From: JBLNBN01 sp050260015
Lineage (GTDB): Bacteria; Bacteroidota; Ignavibacteria; Kapaibacteriales; UBA2268
NCBI GenBank assembly: GCA_050260015.1
Contig: JBLNBN010000060.1
Location: 1 to 64,000, forward strand
Direction: 5' to 3'
Length of the DNA stretch: 64,000 bases
In this document: positions 50,533-58,647 of the stretch, one piece after another
Layout: the number at the start of each line of letters is the position of its first letter
How positions within the stretch are numbered: the first letter of the stretch is position 1
Translations under genes and position numbers: made by a program
Notes under the pieces: generated by a model
Seen by the model: only the letters and a program-made list of their open reading frames with translations
Databases searched by the model: none
Told to the model about the DNA's origin: nothing

Positions 50533-53364
50533 TTATAAGCCGTTTTTACTAACGGTTTTCACTACTACAAGAGTCATATCGTCGAATTGCTCCGCGGGCG
50601 CGCTGAACTCGGCTACGTCCGCGAGCAAAGCCGCTTTAATCGCCGCGGAGCTTTCTCCCGATCGTTGCGTGAGAAGGTTTAGAGCGCGGCTCTCGCCGTA
50701 TTCCTCGCCCTTAGGGGTACGGGATTCAAGTATGCCGTCGGTTATAAACAGGAAGACGTCCCCGTTCTCATAATGCAGCTCGGTTTCGCAAATATTGACG
50801 TTAAAGGTATCCGAATTGCAAGCCCCAAGCATTATACCGGCCGGCTTAATAATTTCAATCGTCCTCGATGCGGCCCTGTACCAATAAAGCGGCAAATGCC
50901 CGGCCCGCGCAACTACCATCTTATTTTTTGACGTATCGATGTAAGCGGCCAAAGCCGTGACAAAGGAATTACGCTCAATATCGCAATATAGCAGCTTGTT
51001 GGTCTTAATAAAAAGATCCCTGGGCGACTCCGAATATTCCTGCAGAGTGCGCAATATACCCTGGGTCTTCGACATATATAGCGCGGCGAACGCTCCTTTT
51101 CCGCTAACGTCCCCGGCAATAACGGAGACCAGTCCGTTCCGGAAATTCGCTATATCAAAAAAGTCGCCTCCCACCTCGAACGCCGGGTAGGATCCGCCGG
51201 CAATATCGAGCCCGGCGACGGCCGGGGCTTGCTTCGGCAGGGAAGCGAGCTGTATCTTCCTGGCTATTTCCAGCTCGTGCTTTATGCGTTCCTGCGAGCG
51301 AAGGTCCTCGTATAGGTAGGAATTTTCTATCGCTATGGCCGCCTGGCTGCAGATGGAGTTAAGAAATTCGAAATCCTCGGAATTGTATTCCGTCTCCGAG
51401 AGCTTGCTGCCAAGCAACAAAACGGCAAGAATATCCGATTTAGAAATGATCGGAACAAAGAATTTAAACTTCGCTTCCTCGAAGGCTTTGCGTACGTCGC
51501 CCTCGAGGTACTCGGCGCGAACCGGGCCGCTGCGCCTTTTCGCTCTTTCGTAGAGTACGTCGCAATTTAGCAGCAAAGTTCTTTCGGCTTCCGCTTTATC
51601 CGCCGGAGAATAGAAATACTCGTAAATGCATCGCGAGTCCTTGAAGAAAAAGATCGCAACTTTATCTATCTTAAAAAGCTCCGCAATTTTATCGGACATC
51701 TCGAAAGCGAGTTCCTTTATCGAAATCTTCTTGCTTATTATCTCTACGATTTCGTTAAGCGCGCGCTTGAAGTCGTAGCGCACGCGATCGTACTTGCGAT
51801 CCAGGGCGCCTATAGCAATGTCGGCGCTTTTCTTTAAGATATAGCCGGCCGATAGAGTAAAGACAAAGAACAGGAAGCTATCGTAAACCTTTTCGCGCTG
51901 CGGATTCATTCTTTTATCGAGTATTTCTATCGACGAGCCGGTAAATTGTACGTTCGGCAAAGCAAGATCAATTTTTGAAAATACGACTAAAAGATAAATG
52001 AAAAAGATTACGAAGAAAGCACGGATAGCGTTCGAAATGAGAAGATATTGAGTGTTGCGCCTTAGATTAAGGTCAAGATCGAACGTTCTGTATCTTAAGA
52101 TAATCCAAAAATAAGCGCATGGAATGGCCAGCGCCGCGAGTATATTCAGATAATCTAGAGCCTTCCAGTACTTTTGAATATAATCGCCAAGCCAGGAGAG
52201 CTGGGACGTAACCACGAGCGTTAAATGCAGCATATAGACCCCCGCTATCAATAAGCGCGGCCTCAAGCTGCGTCGCAGTATCCCTTGCCTGTAACGAATA
52301 AGATAATACAAAAATACGGTTATATAGAAAAGCCAGTAGGACACTAATACGAAGTCAATTACTTGATTTCGAAATGATGAGGAAGCATAAAATATTAAGT
52401 TAGTAAACAATAAAAAGAAAAGCGTAACCCCGCCGAAAACCGTAATCCGCAAGGACTTTCGTTGAGTTATGAGGACGTTTTCCGCCGGCAGGTAAAATAG
52501 CGCGATCAGTGCGACCGCGTAAGACATATGGTAAAAGAAATTTACAGTAAAAAGCGAAATTTTCATCGCGTCCGGGTTGGTCATTAAATTGCTTATTTGC
52601 CCTGCCACGCATACGAACCCAAACGCCCAAAGCGATGTGGCGGCCAGGCGCGCCCCGGGAAGCGACCCCCGCTTTTTCATTAGTATTATCGACAGCATTA
52701 AGCATAATGCGCCGGCCAGGAACACTCCCACATATTGGATCTTAACGCCGAACCGGGCTAACCTCAAGTTAACGTTGAATACTTTCGCATTGCGTAAAAT
52801 CTCGTAGGAATATTCTTTTTCATAGCTAAAGCTCTTCAGCAGGGAGTCGGCCTGGTATGCGTTTTCAAACGTCTTGCCGTTTATCTTAGTAATGATATCG
52901 CCCGGCAATATGCCCGCGCGTTCGCTTGCGCCGTCGCGCTCGGTTGAAAGCACGAATACGCCGGACTGCAGGACTATTAGCGAGTTCTCAGGCAATTCGT
53001 TCGATCGGATGCGTACGTCATAAATCCCTTTCCTTTTAAAGCTGAAGACTTTAACGTTAATCACCGAGGAGGAGTCTATATTATTAAGAGCGTCGATGAA
53101 ATCCGTGATTTCCTTAACGCGGACGCCGTTTATTTCCGTGATAAAATCGCCAACTAAAATCCTGCCTTTAAGCGAGCCTCCCGACAAAGTATCGTTCTCC
53201 ACGGCTTCGCCAACGTACAGCCTCGAAGGAAGATTCGTAAACCTGTTCTCGTCGGTGACTATCTGCGCGTTCAGATAAAAAAGCGCCATCCCGCCAAGCA
53301 GAAAAATAACGCCGGTTGTTATGATAAAATATCTGTATATCAATATGTAATTATCTTTTCTCAA
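50533..53364 (-). CDS. PDZ-membrane-GAF-SpoIIE phosphatase
   Basis: About 943 aa if it starts at TTG 53364; the frame is open to 53517, where it would overlap the next gene. Order: N-terminal TM, two PDZ-like domains (GRILVGDFITEINGVRVKEI and RAGILPGDIITKINGKTFEN), a membrane block of about eight helices resembling 7TM receptor modules, a coiled-coil linker, GAF (AEFKIDKVAIFFF-like segment through SICSQAAIAIENSYLYEDL), and a PP2C SpoIIE phosphatase (VGGDFFDIANF, VIAGDVSGKGAFAALYMSKT, FITDGILESRTPKGEEY, FDDMTLVVVK). This suggests a stress-response partner-switching regulator, but no anti-sigma factor or STAS gene is nearby. The start is uncertain. Confidence 0.8.
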   Translation of the reverse strand: MRKDNYILIYRYFIITTGVIFLLGGMALFYLNAQIVTDENRFTNLPSRLYVGEAVENDTLSGGSLKGRILVGDFITEINGVRVKEITDFIDALNNIDSSSVINVKVFSFKRKGIYDVRIRSNELPENSLIVLQSGVFVLSTERDGASERAGILPGDIITKINGKTFENAYQADSLLKSFSYEKEYSYEILRNAKVFNVNLRLARFGVKIQYVGVFLAGALCLMLSIILMKKRGSLPGARLAATSLWAFGFVCVAGQISNLMTNPDAMKISLFTVNFFYHMSYAVALIALFYLPAENVLITQRKSLRITVFGGVTLFFLLFTNLIFYASSSFRNQVIDFVLVSYWLFYITVFLYYLIRYRQGILRRSLRPRLLIAGVYMLHLTLVVTSQLSWLGDYIQKYWKALDYLNILAALAIPCAYFWIILRYRTFDLDLNLRRNTQYLLISNAIRAFFVIFFIYLLVVFSKIDLALPNVQFTGSSIEILDKRMNPQREKVYDSFLFFVFTLSAGYILKKSADIAIGALDRKYDRVRYDFKRALNEIVEIISKKISIKELAFEMSDKIAELFKIDKVAIFFFKDSRCIYEYFYSPADKAEAERTLLLNCDVLYERAKRRSGPVRAEYLEGDVRKAFEEAKFKFFVPIISKSDILAVLLLGSKLSETEYNSEDFEFLNSICSQAAIAIENSYLYEDLRSQERIKHELEIARKIQLASLPKQAPAVAGLDIAGGSYPAFEVGGDFFDIANFRNGLVSVIAGDVSGKGAFAALYMSKTQGILRTLQEYSESPRDLFIKTNKLLYCDIERNSFVTALAAYIDTSKNKMVVARAGHLPLYWYRAASRTIEIIKPAGIMLGACNSDTFNVNICETELHYENGDVFLFITDGILESRTPKGEEYGESRALNLLTQRSGESSAAIKAALLADVAEFSAPAEQFDDMTLVVVKTVSKNGL

Positions 53365-53372
53365 ATAATGCG

Positions 53373-53404
53373 CTTGATGATGAAACTTTAATACTATACA
53401 TTTG
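53373..53404 (+). promoter_or_regulatory. Candidate Bacteroidota-type promoter for alkD-like gene
   Basis: CTTG (53373-53376), a 20-nt spacer, then TACATTTG (53397-53404), a full TAnnTTTG match. It lies 60 bp before the ATG at 53465 and overlaps the start region of the divergent phosphatase gene. Confidence 0.5.
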
Positions 53405-53464
53405 CAAAATACTAAAAGTTTCAATAATATTGCCGTCCGTAAAAATATAGTGCGAGAAAAATTA

Positions 53465-54139
53465 ATGAAAGAAGAGATCATTGCGTATTTAAAGACGCTT
53501 AGGAACGAGCGCAACATCGAGGGAATGGGGCGCTTTGGTATAAATAACGCGCATGCGCTCGGAATTGGGATGGAAGCTTTAAGAGAAATAGCGAAGCCTA
53601 TCGGGAAAAATCATGAATTGGCGCGCGAACTTTGGCGTGACGAGATACACGAAGCCAGGATACTCGCGGCGATTATCGCCGATCCTAAGAAGATAACTAA
53701 AAGCGACGCCGAGGAACTGGTGTCGCTATTTGATTCCTGGGACTTTTGCGATCAATTTTGCATGAAAGTCTTCCCAAGATCGCCGTTCGGTTGGGAAAAG
53801 GCTTTTGAATGGACGGAACGCGAGCACGAATTTGAGAAACGATCGGGGTTCGCATGCTTTGCCGGGCTTGCGGTACATGATAAGAAAGCTGTCGACGATC
53901 TCTTTTACCCATGCTTCGACTCAATTCTCGAAGGGTCGACGGACGAACGTAACTTTGTCAAAAAAGCGGTTAATTGGGCACTTCGCCAAATCGGTAAGAG
54001 AAACGATAATTTGCTCGAAGCCGCCAGGGAAACTTGCTACAGGCTAATATCCGAAAAGGGCTCCGCTTCAAGATCGGCGCGATGGATAGCGCGCGACGCG
54101 CTGAGGGAGTTCGAAAAACGCTCCCTGCGAAATCTATAA
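53465..54139 (+). CDS. AlkD-like DNA alkylation repair protein
   Basis: The 224-aa HEAT-like repeat protein belongs to the DNA alkylation repair family. Residues that in AlkD recognise and excise alkylated bases are visible: the pair in LFDSWDFCDQFCMK (Trp and the Asp four positions on), the ALREIAKPIGKNHELARELW helix, and KKAVNWALRQIGKRN, which matches the second aromatic site. AlkD enzymes remove N3- and N7-alkylpurines without base flipping. ATG 53465 is used; an in-frame upstream ATG at 53402 lies inside the promoter. It is a single gene, divergent from the SpoIIE phosphatase. Confidence 0.88.
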   Translation: MKEEIIAYLKTLRNERNIEGMGRFGINNAHALGIGMEALREIAKPIGKNHELARELWRDEIHEARILAAIIADPKKITKSDAEELVSLFDSWDFCDQFCMKVFPRSPFGWEKAFEWTEREHEFEKRSGFACFAGLAVHDKKAVDDLFYPCFDSILEGSTDERNFVKKAVNWALRQIGKRNDNLLEAARETCYRLISEKGSASRSARWIARDALREFEKRSLRNL

Positions 54140-54160
54140 ACAATACTACCTGTCGCCGGC

Positions 54161-54940
54161 TTATTTCCCTTTAAAGTTAGGGCTTCGCTTCTCCAGAAAA
54201 GCGGAAGTACCCTCCAAGAAATCTTCGGAAGCGCAAGCGGCGCCGAATTCTCGCGATTCGTGCGTAAGTCCGTCCCGTATGTCGGCTGATTCGGCGAGCC
54301 TAACGCAACGAATAGCTGCGGCCCTCGCTATGGGGCTCTTCGAAAGTATAATTTGTAGCTTTTCTTCAGCTTTTACGATTAGTTCGTCCCGCTTAAAAAC
54401 TTCGCTTACGATGCCTAAAGCAAGAGCCCTTTCGGGGGTAAATTGTCTGCCGGAAAGTATAGCTTCAAGAGCGTTGGATTTGCCGATTAGCTTGGTAAGT
54501 CTTTGGGTGCCGCCGTAACCCGGTATTACCCCCAGGGACAGCTCCGGGAGGCCCATACGGGCGTTTTCCGAAGCGTAGCGTATGTGGCAGGCCAATGCCA
54601 GTTCGAAGCCTCCCCCGAGCGCGTAGCCGTTAATTGCGGCTATTATAGGTTTCGAAGAATTTTCTATCTTGCTGAAAATCGATGAGCCAAACCTTGAGAA
54701 TTCTTCCCCGGATTCGGCTGCCGCCCGAAGCTCCTCGATGTCCGCGCCGGCGGCGAAAGCCTTTTCGCCCGACCCGGTAATTATCAATCCTTCGATCGAG
54801 CCGGCGTCGTGGAAATGATTTAACGCGTCGCTGAGTTCCGATAAAAGACCGGAATTAAGCGCGTTCAGTTTTTGGGGACGCGAAAGACTCAGCAGGGCGT
54901 AATTCCCTCGATTTTCCCAGAGTAGGTTTTCGTATTCCAT
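54161..54940 (-). CDS. Enoyl-CoA hydratase/isomerase family protein
   Basis: A 259-aa crotonase-fold enzyme. The oxyanion hole and CoA-site motifs are AFAAGADIEEL, AINGYALGGGFELALACHI and GLPELSLGVIPGYGGTQRL; both glutamates that serve as acid/base in true hydratases are present (ASENA and PELSL). Likely reaction: hydration of trans-2-enoyl-CoA in fatty acid or amino-acid degradation. No other beta-oxidation gene is beside it. The start ATG 54940 lacks a clear Shine-Dalgarno. Confidence 0.92.
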   Translation of the reverse strand: MEYENLLWENRGNYALLSLSRPQKLNALNSGLLSELSDALNHFHDAGSIEGLIITGSGEKAFAAGADIEELRAAAESGEEFSRFGSSIFSKIENSSKPIIAAINGYALGGGFELALACHIRYASENARMGLPELSLGVIPGYGGTQRLTKLIGKSNALEAILSGRQFTPERALALGIVSEVFKRDELIVKAEEKLQIILSKSPIARAAAIRCVRLAESADIRDGLTHESREFGAACASEDFLEGTSAFLEKRSPNFKGK

Positions 54941-55028
54941 TAGCTTTGAATTGTAAAATTAAACAAGTAAATTTGTAATCTTATACGGCGATACCGATAA
55001 ATAATTTTTAGATTGGCGGCTAACATAA

Positions 55029-56600
55029 ATGAAAATACGTAACTTATTAATATATATCCTAATTATAGTATTCTCGCTTTCAGTTCCCGAGTGGAATTCC
55101 GGCGAGGCTCATTCCGCAAGAAGAACTACCAAAGTAAAGTCAAAAAAGGCCCCTGCCAAGAAGAAATCATCCCTGGCGCGAGCTTCCAAAAAATCTAAGA
55201 AAAAGTCAAAATCAAAAAGATCTAAATTCGGCAGGCGAAAAAAGGGCAGGCGCAGCAGGAGGGGCCCGAGAATCGTTCGTATAGCGACCGAGAATAAGAC
55301 GGTTCTTTCCGATTCGCTCTTGCACCGGGGCGTTCGCTATCAAAGAATTATGATAGGGGATAGCTCCCGACATCATATCGTTCACGTTGTCGCAATGGAC
55401 ATGAACAACAGCGGCTGCGCTATCGAGGCAATAAAAGCGGGCGGCAAATGCTCCGAGTTGGAGAAGCTGCAGTGCATTACGCGGCATTACGACTCCGTTA
55501 GCGAGGAAGGCCGCACGCTCGCAGCCGTTAACGCTAATTTCTGGACCGCCTACAGCAATACTCCTATCGGGCCGGCTATCTCTAACGGGGAAATAATTGA
55601 ATTTTCTTCGCACAAGTCCTGGAGCAGTTGCTTCTTCAACGAAGAGGGCGATCCGTACTTCGATCGGTTTAAGCTCAGCGGCAGCTTCAGGCGCGGCAGA
55701 CGGGGCAAAATATACGATATCGAGCAGGTTAATCGCAGGTCGGATTCGCTCGGCATTTGCCTGTATAATCGTTTCGGCGGAGACACTATCCCGTACGTGA
55801 CCGCGAGTAAATTAAAAAGACAAATAGAAAAGGCCTGGAGCGAAAAGGCCGGCGAGGAATTTATGGACGACTCCACCGAGACGGCTCTTGACTCCGCTCA
55901 AATCGCCGAGCAAATTACCCAGGACGCTATAAGCGAAAGCAAGGAGTTTTCGCATAGAAAATTGCTTTTGCAGTATGCCGACGAACCGGCCATAAATAGA
56001 TCTTATCCATGCGTTATAATCGGTTTCGCAGACTCAGCCGCAGCCCCTATGCCGAAAGAAGGCTGCGTACTGTCATTTGGAAAAGACTTTCCGCGCGACG
56101 AAAATTTTAGGATTGGAGATACGCTTTTCTTCAACTTTGAAACAAACGTAAATCCCGACGTGGTCTTTTACGACGCCGTGAGCGGCACCCCCCGGCTTGT
56201 CCGGGAAGGAGTGGCCTCGCACGAAGCTCAGCGCGAGGGCTCGACCGCGACGAGATTTGTAAGCCACAGCTTGCCGCGAACTGCGATAGGCGTCGACGCC
56301 TATAACGAAAAATTCTATTTAGTCGCCGTAGAGGGCACGAAAAGCTCGGAGGGGCAGTACGGCGCGTCCCTCTCGCAAATGGCCCAAATAATGGCTGCAG
56401 TGGGCTGCTACGATGCAATGAATCTTGATGGCGGCGGTTCGAGTATGATGTCTTTGAACTATAAAAATCTATTTAACCCAGCCAGGCCCGATTCAGGCAG
56501 AAGGATTTCCGTTGGGATCGCCATAGTCGCCCCCAAGAATGGAGATCAATCGTTCGGCTATCCCATCGGCGAGAAACCTCCCGCGCTCGGTCAGCGTTAA
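55029..56600 (+). CDS. Secreted phosphodiester glycosidase-domain protein
   Basis: The 523-aa protein has a signal peptide (about 1-28), then about 60 residues extremely rich in Lys, Arg and Ser (KSKKKSKSKRSKFGRRKKGR). The rest matches the NAGPA/DUF2233 phosphodiester glycosidase family: VHVVAMDMNNSGCAIEAIKA, TLAAVNANFWTAYSNTPIGP, LPRTAIGVDAYNEKFYLVAV, MAAVGCYDAMNLDGGGSSMM and RRISVGIAIVAPK. Human NAGPA removes GlcNAc from a phosphodiester; bacterial relatives are thought to act on exopolysaccharide or wall polymers. The basic linker may bind an anionic polymer. Its last 108 bp overlap hemW on the other strand. Confidence 0.85.
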   Translation: MKIRNLLIYILIIVFSLSVPEWNSGEAHSARRTTKVKSKKAPAKKKSSLARASKKSKKKSKSKRSKFGRRKKGRRSRRGPRIVRIATENKTVLSDSLLHRGVRYQRIMIGDSSRHHIVHVVAMDMNNSGCAIEAIKAGGKCSELEKLQCITRHYDSVSEEGRTLAAVNANFWTAYSNTPIGPAISNGEIIEFSSHKSWSSCFFNEEGDPYFDRFKLSGSFRRGRRGKIYDIEQVNRRSDSLGICLYNRFGGDTIPYVTASKLKRQIEKAWSEKAGEEFMDDSTETALDSAQIAEQITQDAISESKEFSHRKLLLQYADEPAINRSYPCVIIGFADSAAAPMPKEGCVLSFGKDFPRDENFRIGDTLFFNFETNVNPDVVFYDAVSGTPRLVREGVASHEAQREGSTATRFVSHSLPRTAIGVDAYNEKFYLVAVEGTKSSEGQYGASLSQMAQIMAAVGCYDAMNLDGGGSSMMSLNYKNLFNPARPDSGRRISVGIAIVAPKNGDQSFGYPIGEKPPALGQR

Positions 56601-57665
56601 AAGATTTCCGTTTAATTTTGCCAAACCTTCCTTTTGCAGGTCGACAACGAAAGGAAGGTTTTTTATTTTCGGGGCGTCGTAGCCTTCGGCGGAAAAATCG
56701 TCCAATTTCATCCCTTCCGCCCGCAGCCCGAGATAAATCTTTTCTATCGTTATCTGCTCCGCTGTAAGCGCTTCTGTCTCTATGACCGCATTCCCGTCTC
56801 GATTGATTAATCTGACGTATTCGCGAAGGTCCGCCACATTTTTCTTCCTCTCGCCGTTTAAATACGAATGCGCGGAAGGGCCGAATGCGTAATACTCCCC
56901 GCGCCGCCAGTAGTGCAGGTTATGCAGGCATTCGAAGCCGGGCTTGGCAAAGTTCGATATCTCGTACCTGCTTAAACCGGCGGAGCCAAGTATCTTCCCT
57001 GCGTCGAAGAACATTTCCGTATCCTCGTCCTCTTCGATTATCTTTAGAGCGCCCCTTATATAACGTTTATAAAGCGGCGTGCCCTCCTCGTAAATTAAGC
57101 TATAAGCCGATATGTGCGAAACCGGCAATTCAATCGCCCTGGAAAGGGAATACCTCCAGGACTCCGGAGTCTGCCCCGGCACGGCGAATATAAGATCAAG
57201 GCTTAGATTTTCAAATCCAGCTTTAGCGGCGGTTTGGACTGCCGCTTGCGCTTCCCCGGCCGTATGAATTCTATTAAGGAATCGCAGCTCGCTCGGCACA
57301 AAGGATTGTATACCAATGCTAAGTCTATTTACTCCAAGCGAGCGGTAGTCGGCGAAGAATTGGCTTTCCGAGGCGCCCGGGTTGCATTCCATAGTAAATT
57401 CTATTGCGTTCCCGACGTCGCAGTGTTCAGAGAGGGCGAGTAAAATTCGCTCCAGCGATGCCGGCGGAAGCAGCGAGGGCGTCCCGCCGCCTATAAATAC
57501 GGAAAGCGGAGAGAACCTCTCCGCTTTGCTCATGTTAGAATGAATTTCCTTGATAAGAGCGTCCAAGTACACATCGGCCATTTGCAGCGACGTAATGGAA
57601 TAAAAATCGCAGTACGAGCATTTACGCTTGCAAAAGGGATAATGAATGTAAATAGAACGCGACAT
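56493..57665 (-). CDS. hemW: HemW-type radical SAM heme chaperone
   Basis: 390 aa, with the radical SAM cluster motif in SIYIHYPFCKRKCSYCDFYS (CxxxCxxC) and the HemW/HemN-like phrases FIGGGTPSLLPPASLERIL, ECNPGASESQFFADYRSLGV, NRLSIGIQSF, DLIFAVPGQTPESW and GRFLADGIAERL. It lacks the N-terminal and oxygen-independent extra features of true HemN, so HemW is the better call; it probably handles heme insertion. It follows lepB by 5 bp in the lepA-lepB-hemW operon. The 3' end extends 108 bp into the convergent glycosidase gene. Confidence 0.9.
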   Translation of the reverse strand: MSRSIYIHYPFCKRKCSYCDFYSITSLQMADVYLDALIKEIHSNMSKAERFSPLSVFIGGGTPSLLPPASLERILLALSEHCDVGNAIEFTMECNPGASESQFFADYRSLGVNRLSIGIQSFVPSELRFLNRIHTAGEAQAAVQTAAKAGFENLSLDLIFAVPGQTPESWRYSLSRAIELPVSHISAYSLIYEEGTPLYKRYIRGALKIIEEDEDTEMFFDAGKILGSAGLSRYEISNFAKPGFECLHNLHYWRRGEYYAFGPSAHSYLNGERKKNVADLREYVRLINRDGNAVIETEALTAEQITIEKIYLGLRAEGMKLDDFSAEGYDAPKIKNLPFVVDLQKEGLAKLNGNLLTLTERGRFLADGIAERLISILGGDYGDPNGNPSA

Positions 57666-57670
57666 AATTC

Positions 57671-58612
57671 TTAATTGATTATAGTACCGATCCTGCCCCA
57701 GCGAATCGATTTTAGCTTATCGCCGAGATTGGCGAAGGGCTGATTGGTGTCCCAGGACCAATACACTACTATCGGGGAGCCTACGACGTTCTCGTATGGA
57801 ATAAATCCCCAATAGCGACTGTCGGCGCTATGGTCGCGGTTGTCGCCCATGCCGAAGCAGTAATCGTGCGTCACAGTATATTTATCTGCGGGCTTATCGT
57901 CGATAAACATTTTCACGCCGTCCGTGGAAACCTTATGACCTTCCCGCGCGATAAATATCGCCCACTCGTTAAAGTTGGATGGAGCGAGCGTGATAATGTC
58001 GCCCTTCTTCGGTATCCTGATCGGGCCGTAATTATCCCGGGTGAACCCCCTGCCTGCCGGGAAGGTGATCCATGAATCCTCCGCGGAAGCTATTCCCGGC
58101 TCCTCGCGACCTTGCGGTGGGAGCGGAAATGATTTGCCGTTTACAAAAACTTTTTTGTTTATTATCTGGAGAGTATCGCCGGCGGTAGCTACGCAACGCT
58201 TCAAATAATACATAAATTCCGGCGACTTGACTTCGTCGCGATTACCCGGGAAGATAAATACAATTACGTCTCCTTTCTCGGGGTCTTCCGGGCCGGGGAA
58301 CTTATAAAAGGGCAGCGGGATATTCAGGAACGGAATAACCTGCGGCGTCGAGGGGCCGTAAACGAACTTATTAACGAATAAGAAATCGCCCGTCAAAACT
58401 GTATTTTCCATCGACCCTGTCGGAACGACGAACGACGCGATCGCCAGCCCGTTAATAATCATAACAATAACGATCGCCCCTACGCCGGTCTTGATCCAGG
58501 ACCAGAGCGTGTCCAGGGGCTTTTCCTTTGCTTTGCGTTCCGCTTCCGCTGCTTTACGAGCGCGCCTGCGTTCTTTCCAATAATCGCGAGAAAAATACTT
58601 GTAATCTGCCAT
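57671..58612 (-). CDS. lepB: Signal peptidase I
   Basis: The 313-aa inner-membrane serine/lysine protease removes signal peptides. One TM (about 39-62) precedes the catalytic S67 in FVVPTGSMENTVLTGDFLFV; the general base is K138 in MYYLKRCVATAGDTLQI. Box E is YCFGMGDNRDHSADSRYWGF. Box D reads KRCVATAGD rather than the common KRxxGxPGD. Given how many exported proteins lie in this window, it probably serves them. It lies between lepA (35 bp upstream) and hemW (5 bp downstream). Confidence 0.94.
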   Translation of the reverse strand: MADYKYFSRDYWKERRRARKAAEAERKAKEKPLDTLWSWIKTGVGAIVIVMIINGLAIASFVVPTGSMENTVLTGDFLFVNKFVYGPSTPQVIPFLNIPLPFYKFPGPEDPEKGDVIVFIFPGNRDEVKSPEFMYYLKRCVATAGDTLQIINKKVFVNGKSFPLPPQGREEPGIASAEDSWITFPAGRGFTRDNYGPIRIPKKGDIITLAPSNFNEWAIFIAREGHKVSTDGVKMFIDDKPADKYTVTHDYCFGMGDNRDHSADSRYWGFIPYENVVGSPIVVYWSWDTNQPFANLGDKLKSIRWGRIGTIIN

Positions 58613-58647
58613 TTAACAATCCCGTATAATAAGCAACCAATTAATGT

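Noticed and set aside
53364..53517. Extension of the SpoIIE phosphatase frame to an ATG at 53517
   Set aside because: It would overlap the AlkD-like gene start by over 50 bp and swallow its promoter; the extra residues do not resemble a signal or domain. A TTG at 53364 gives a normal N-terminal membrane helix, though the start remains uncertain.
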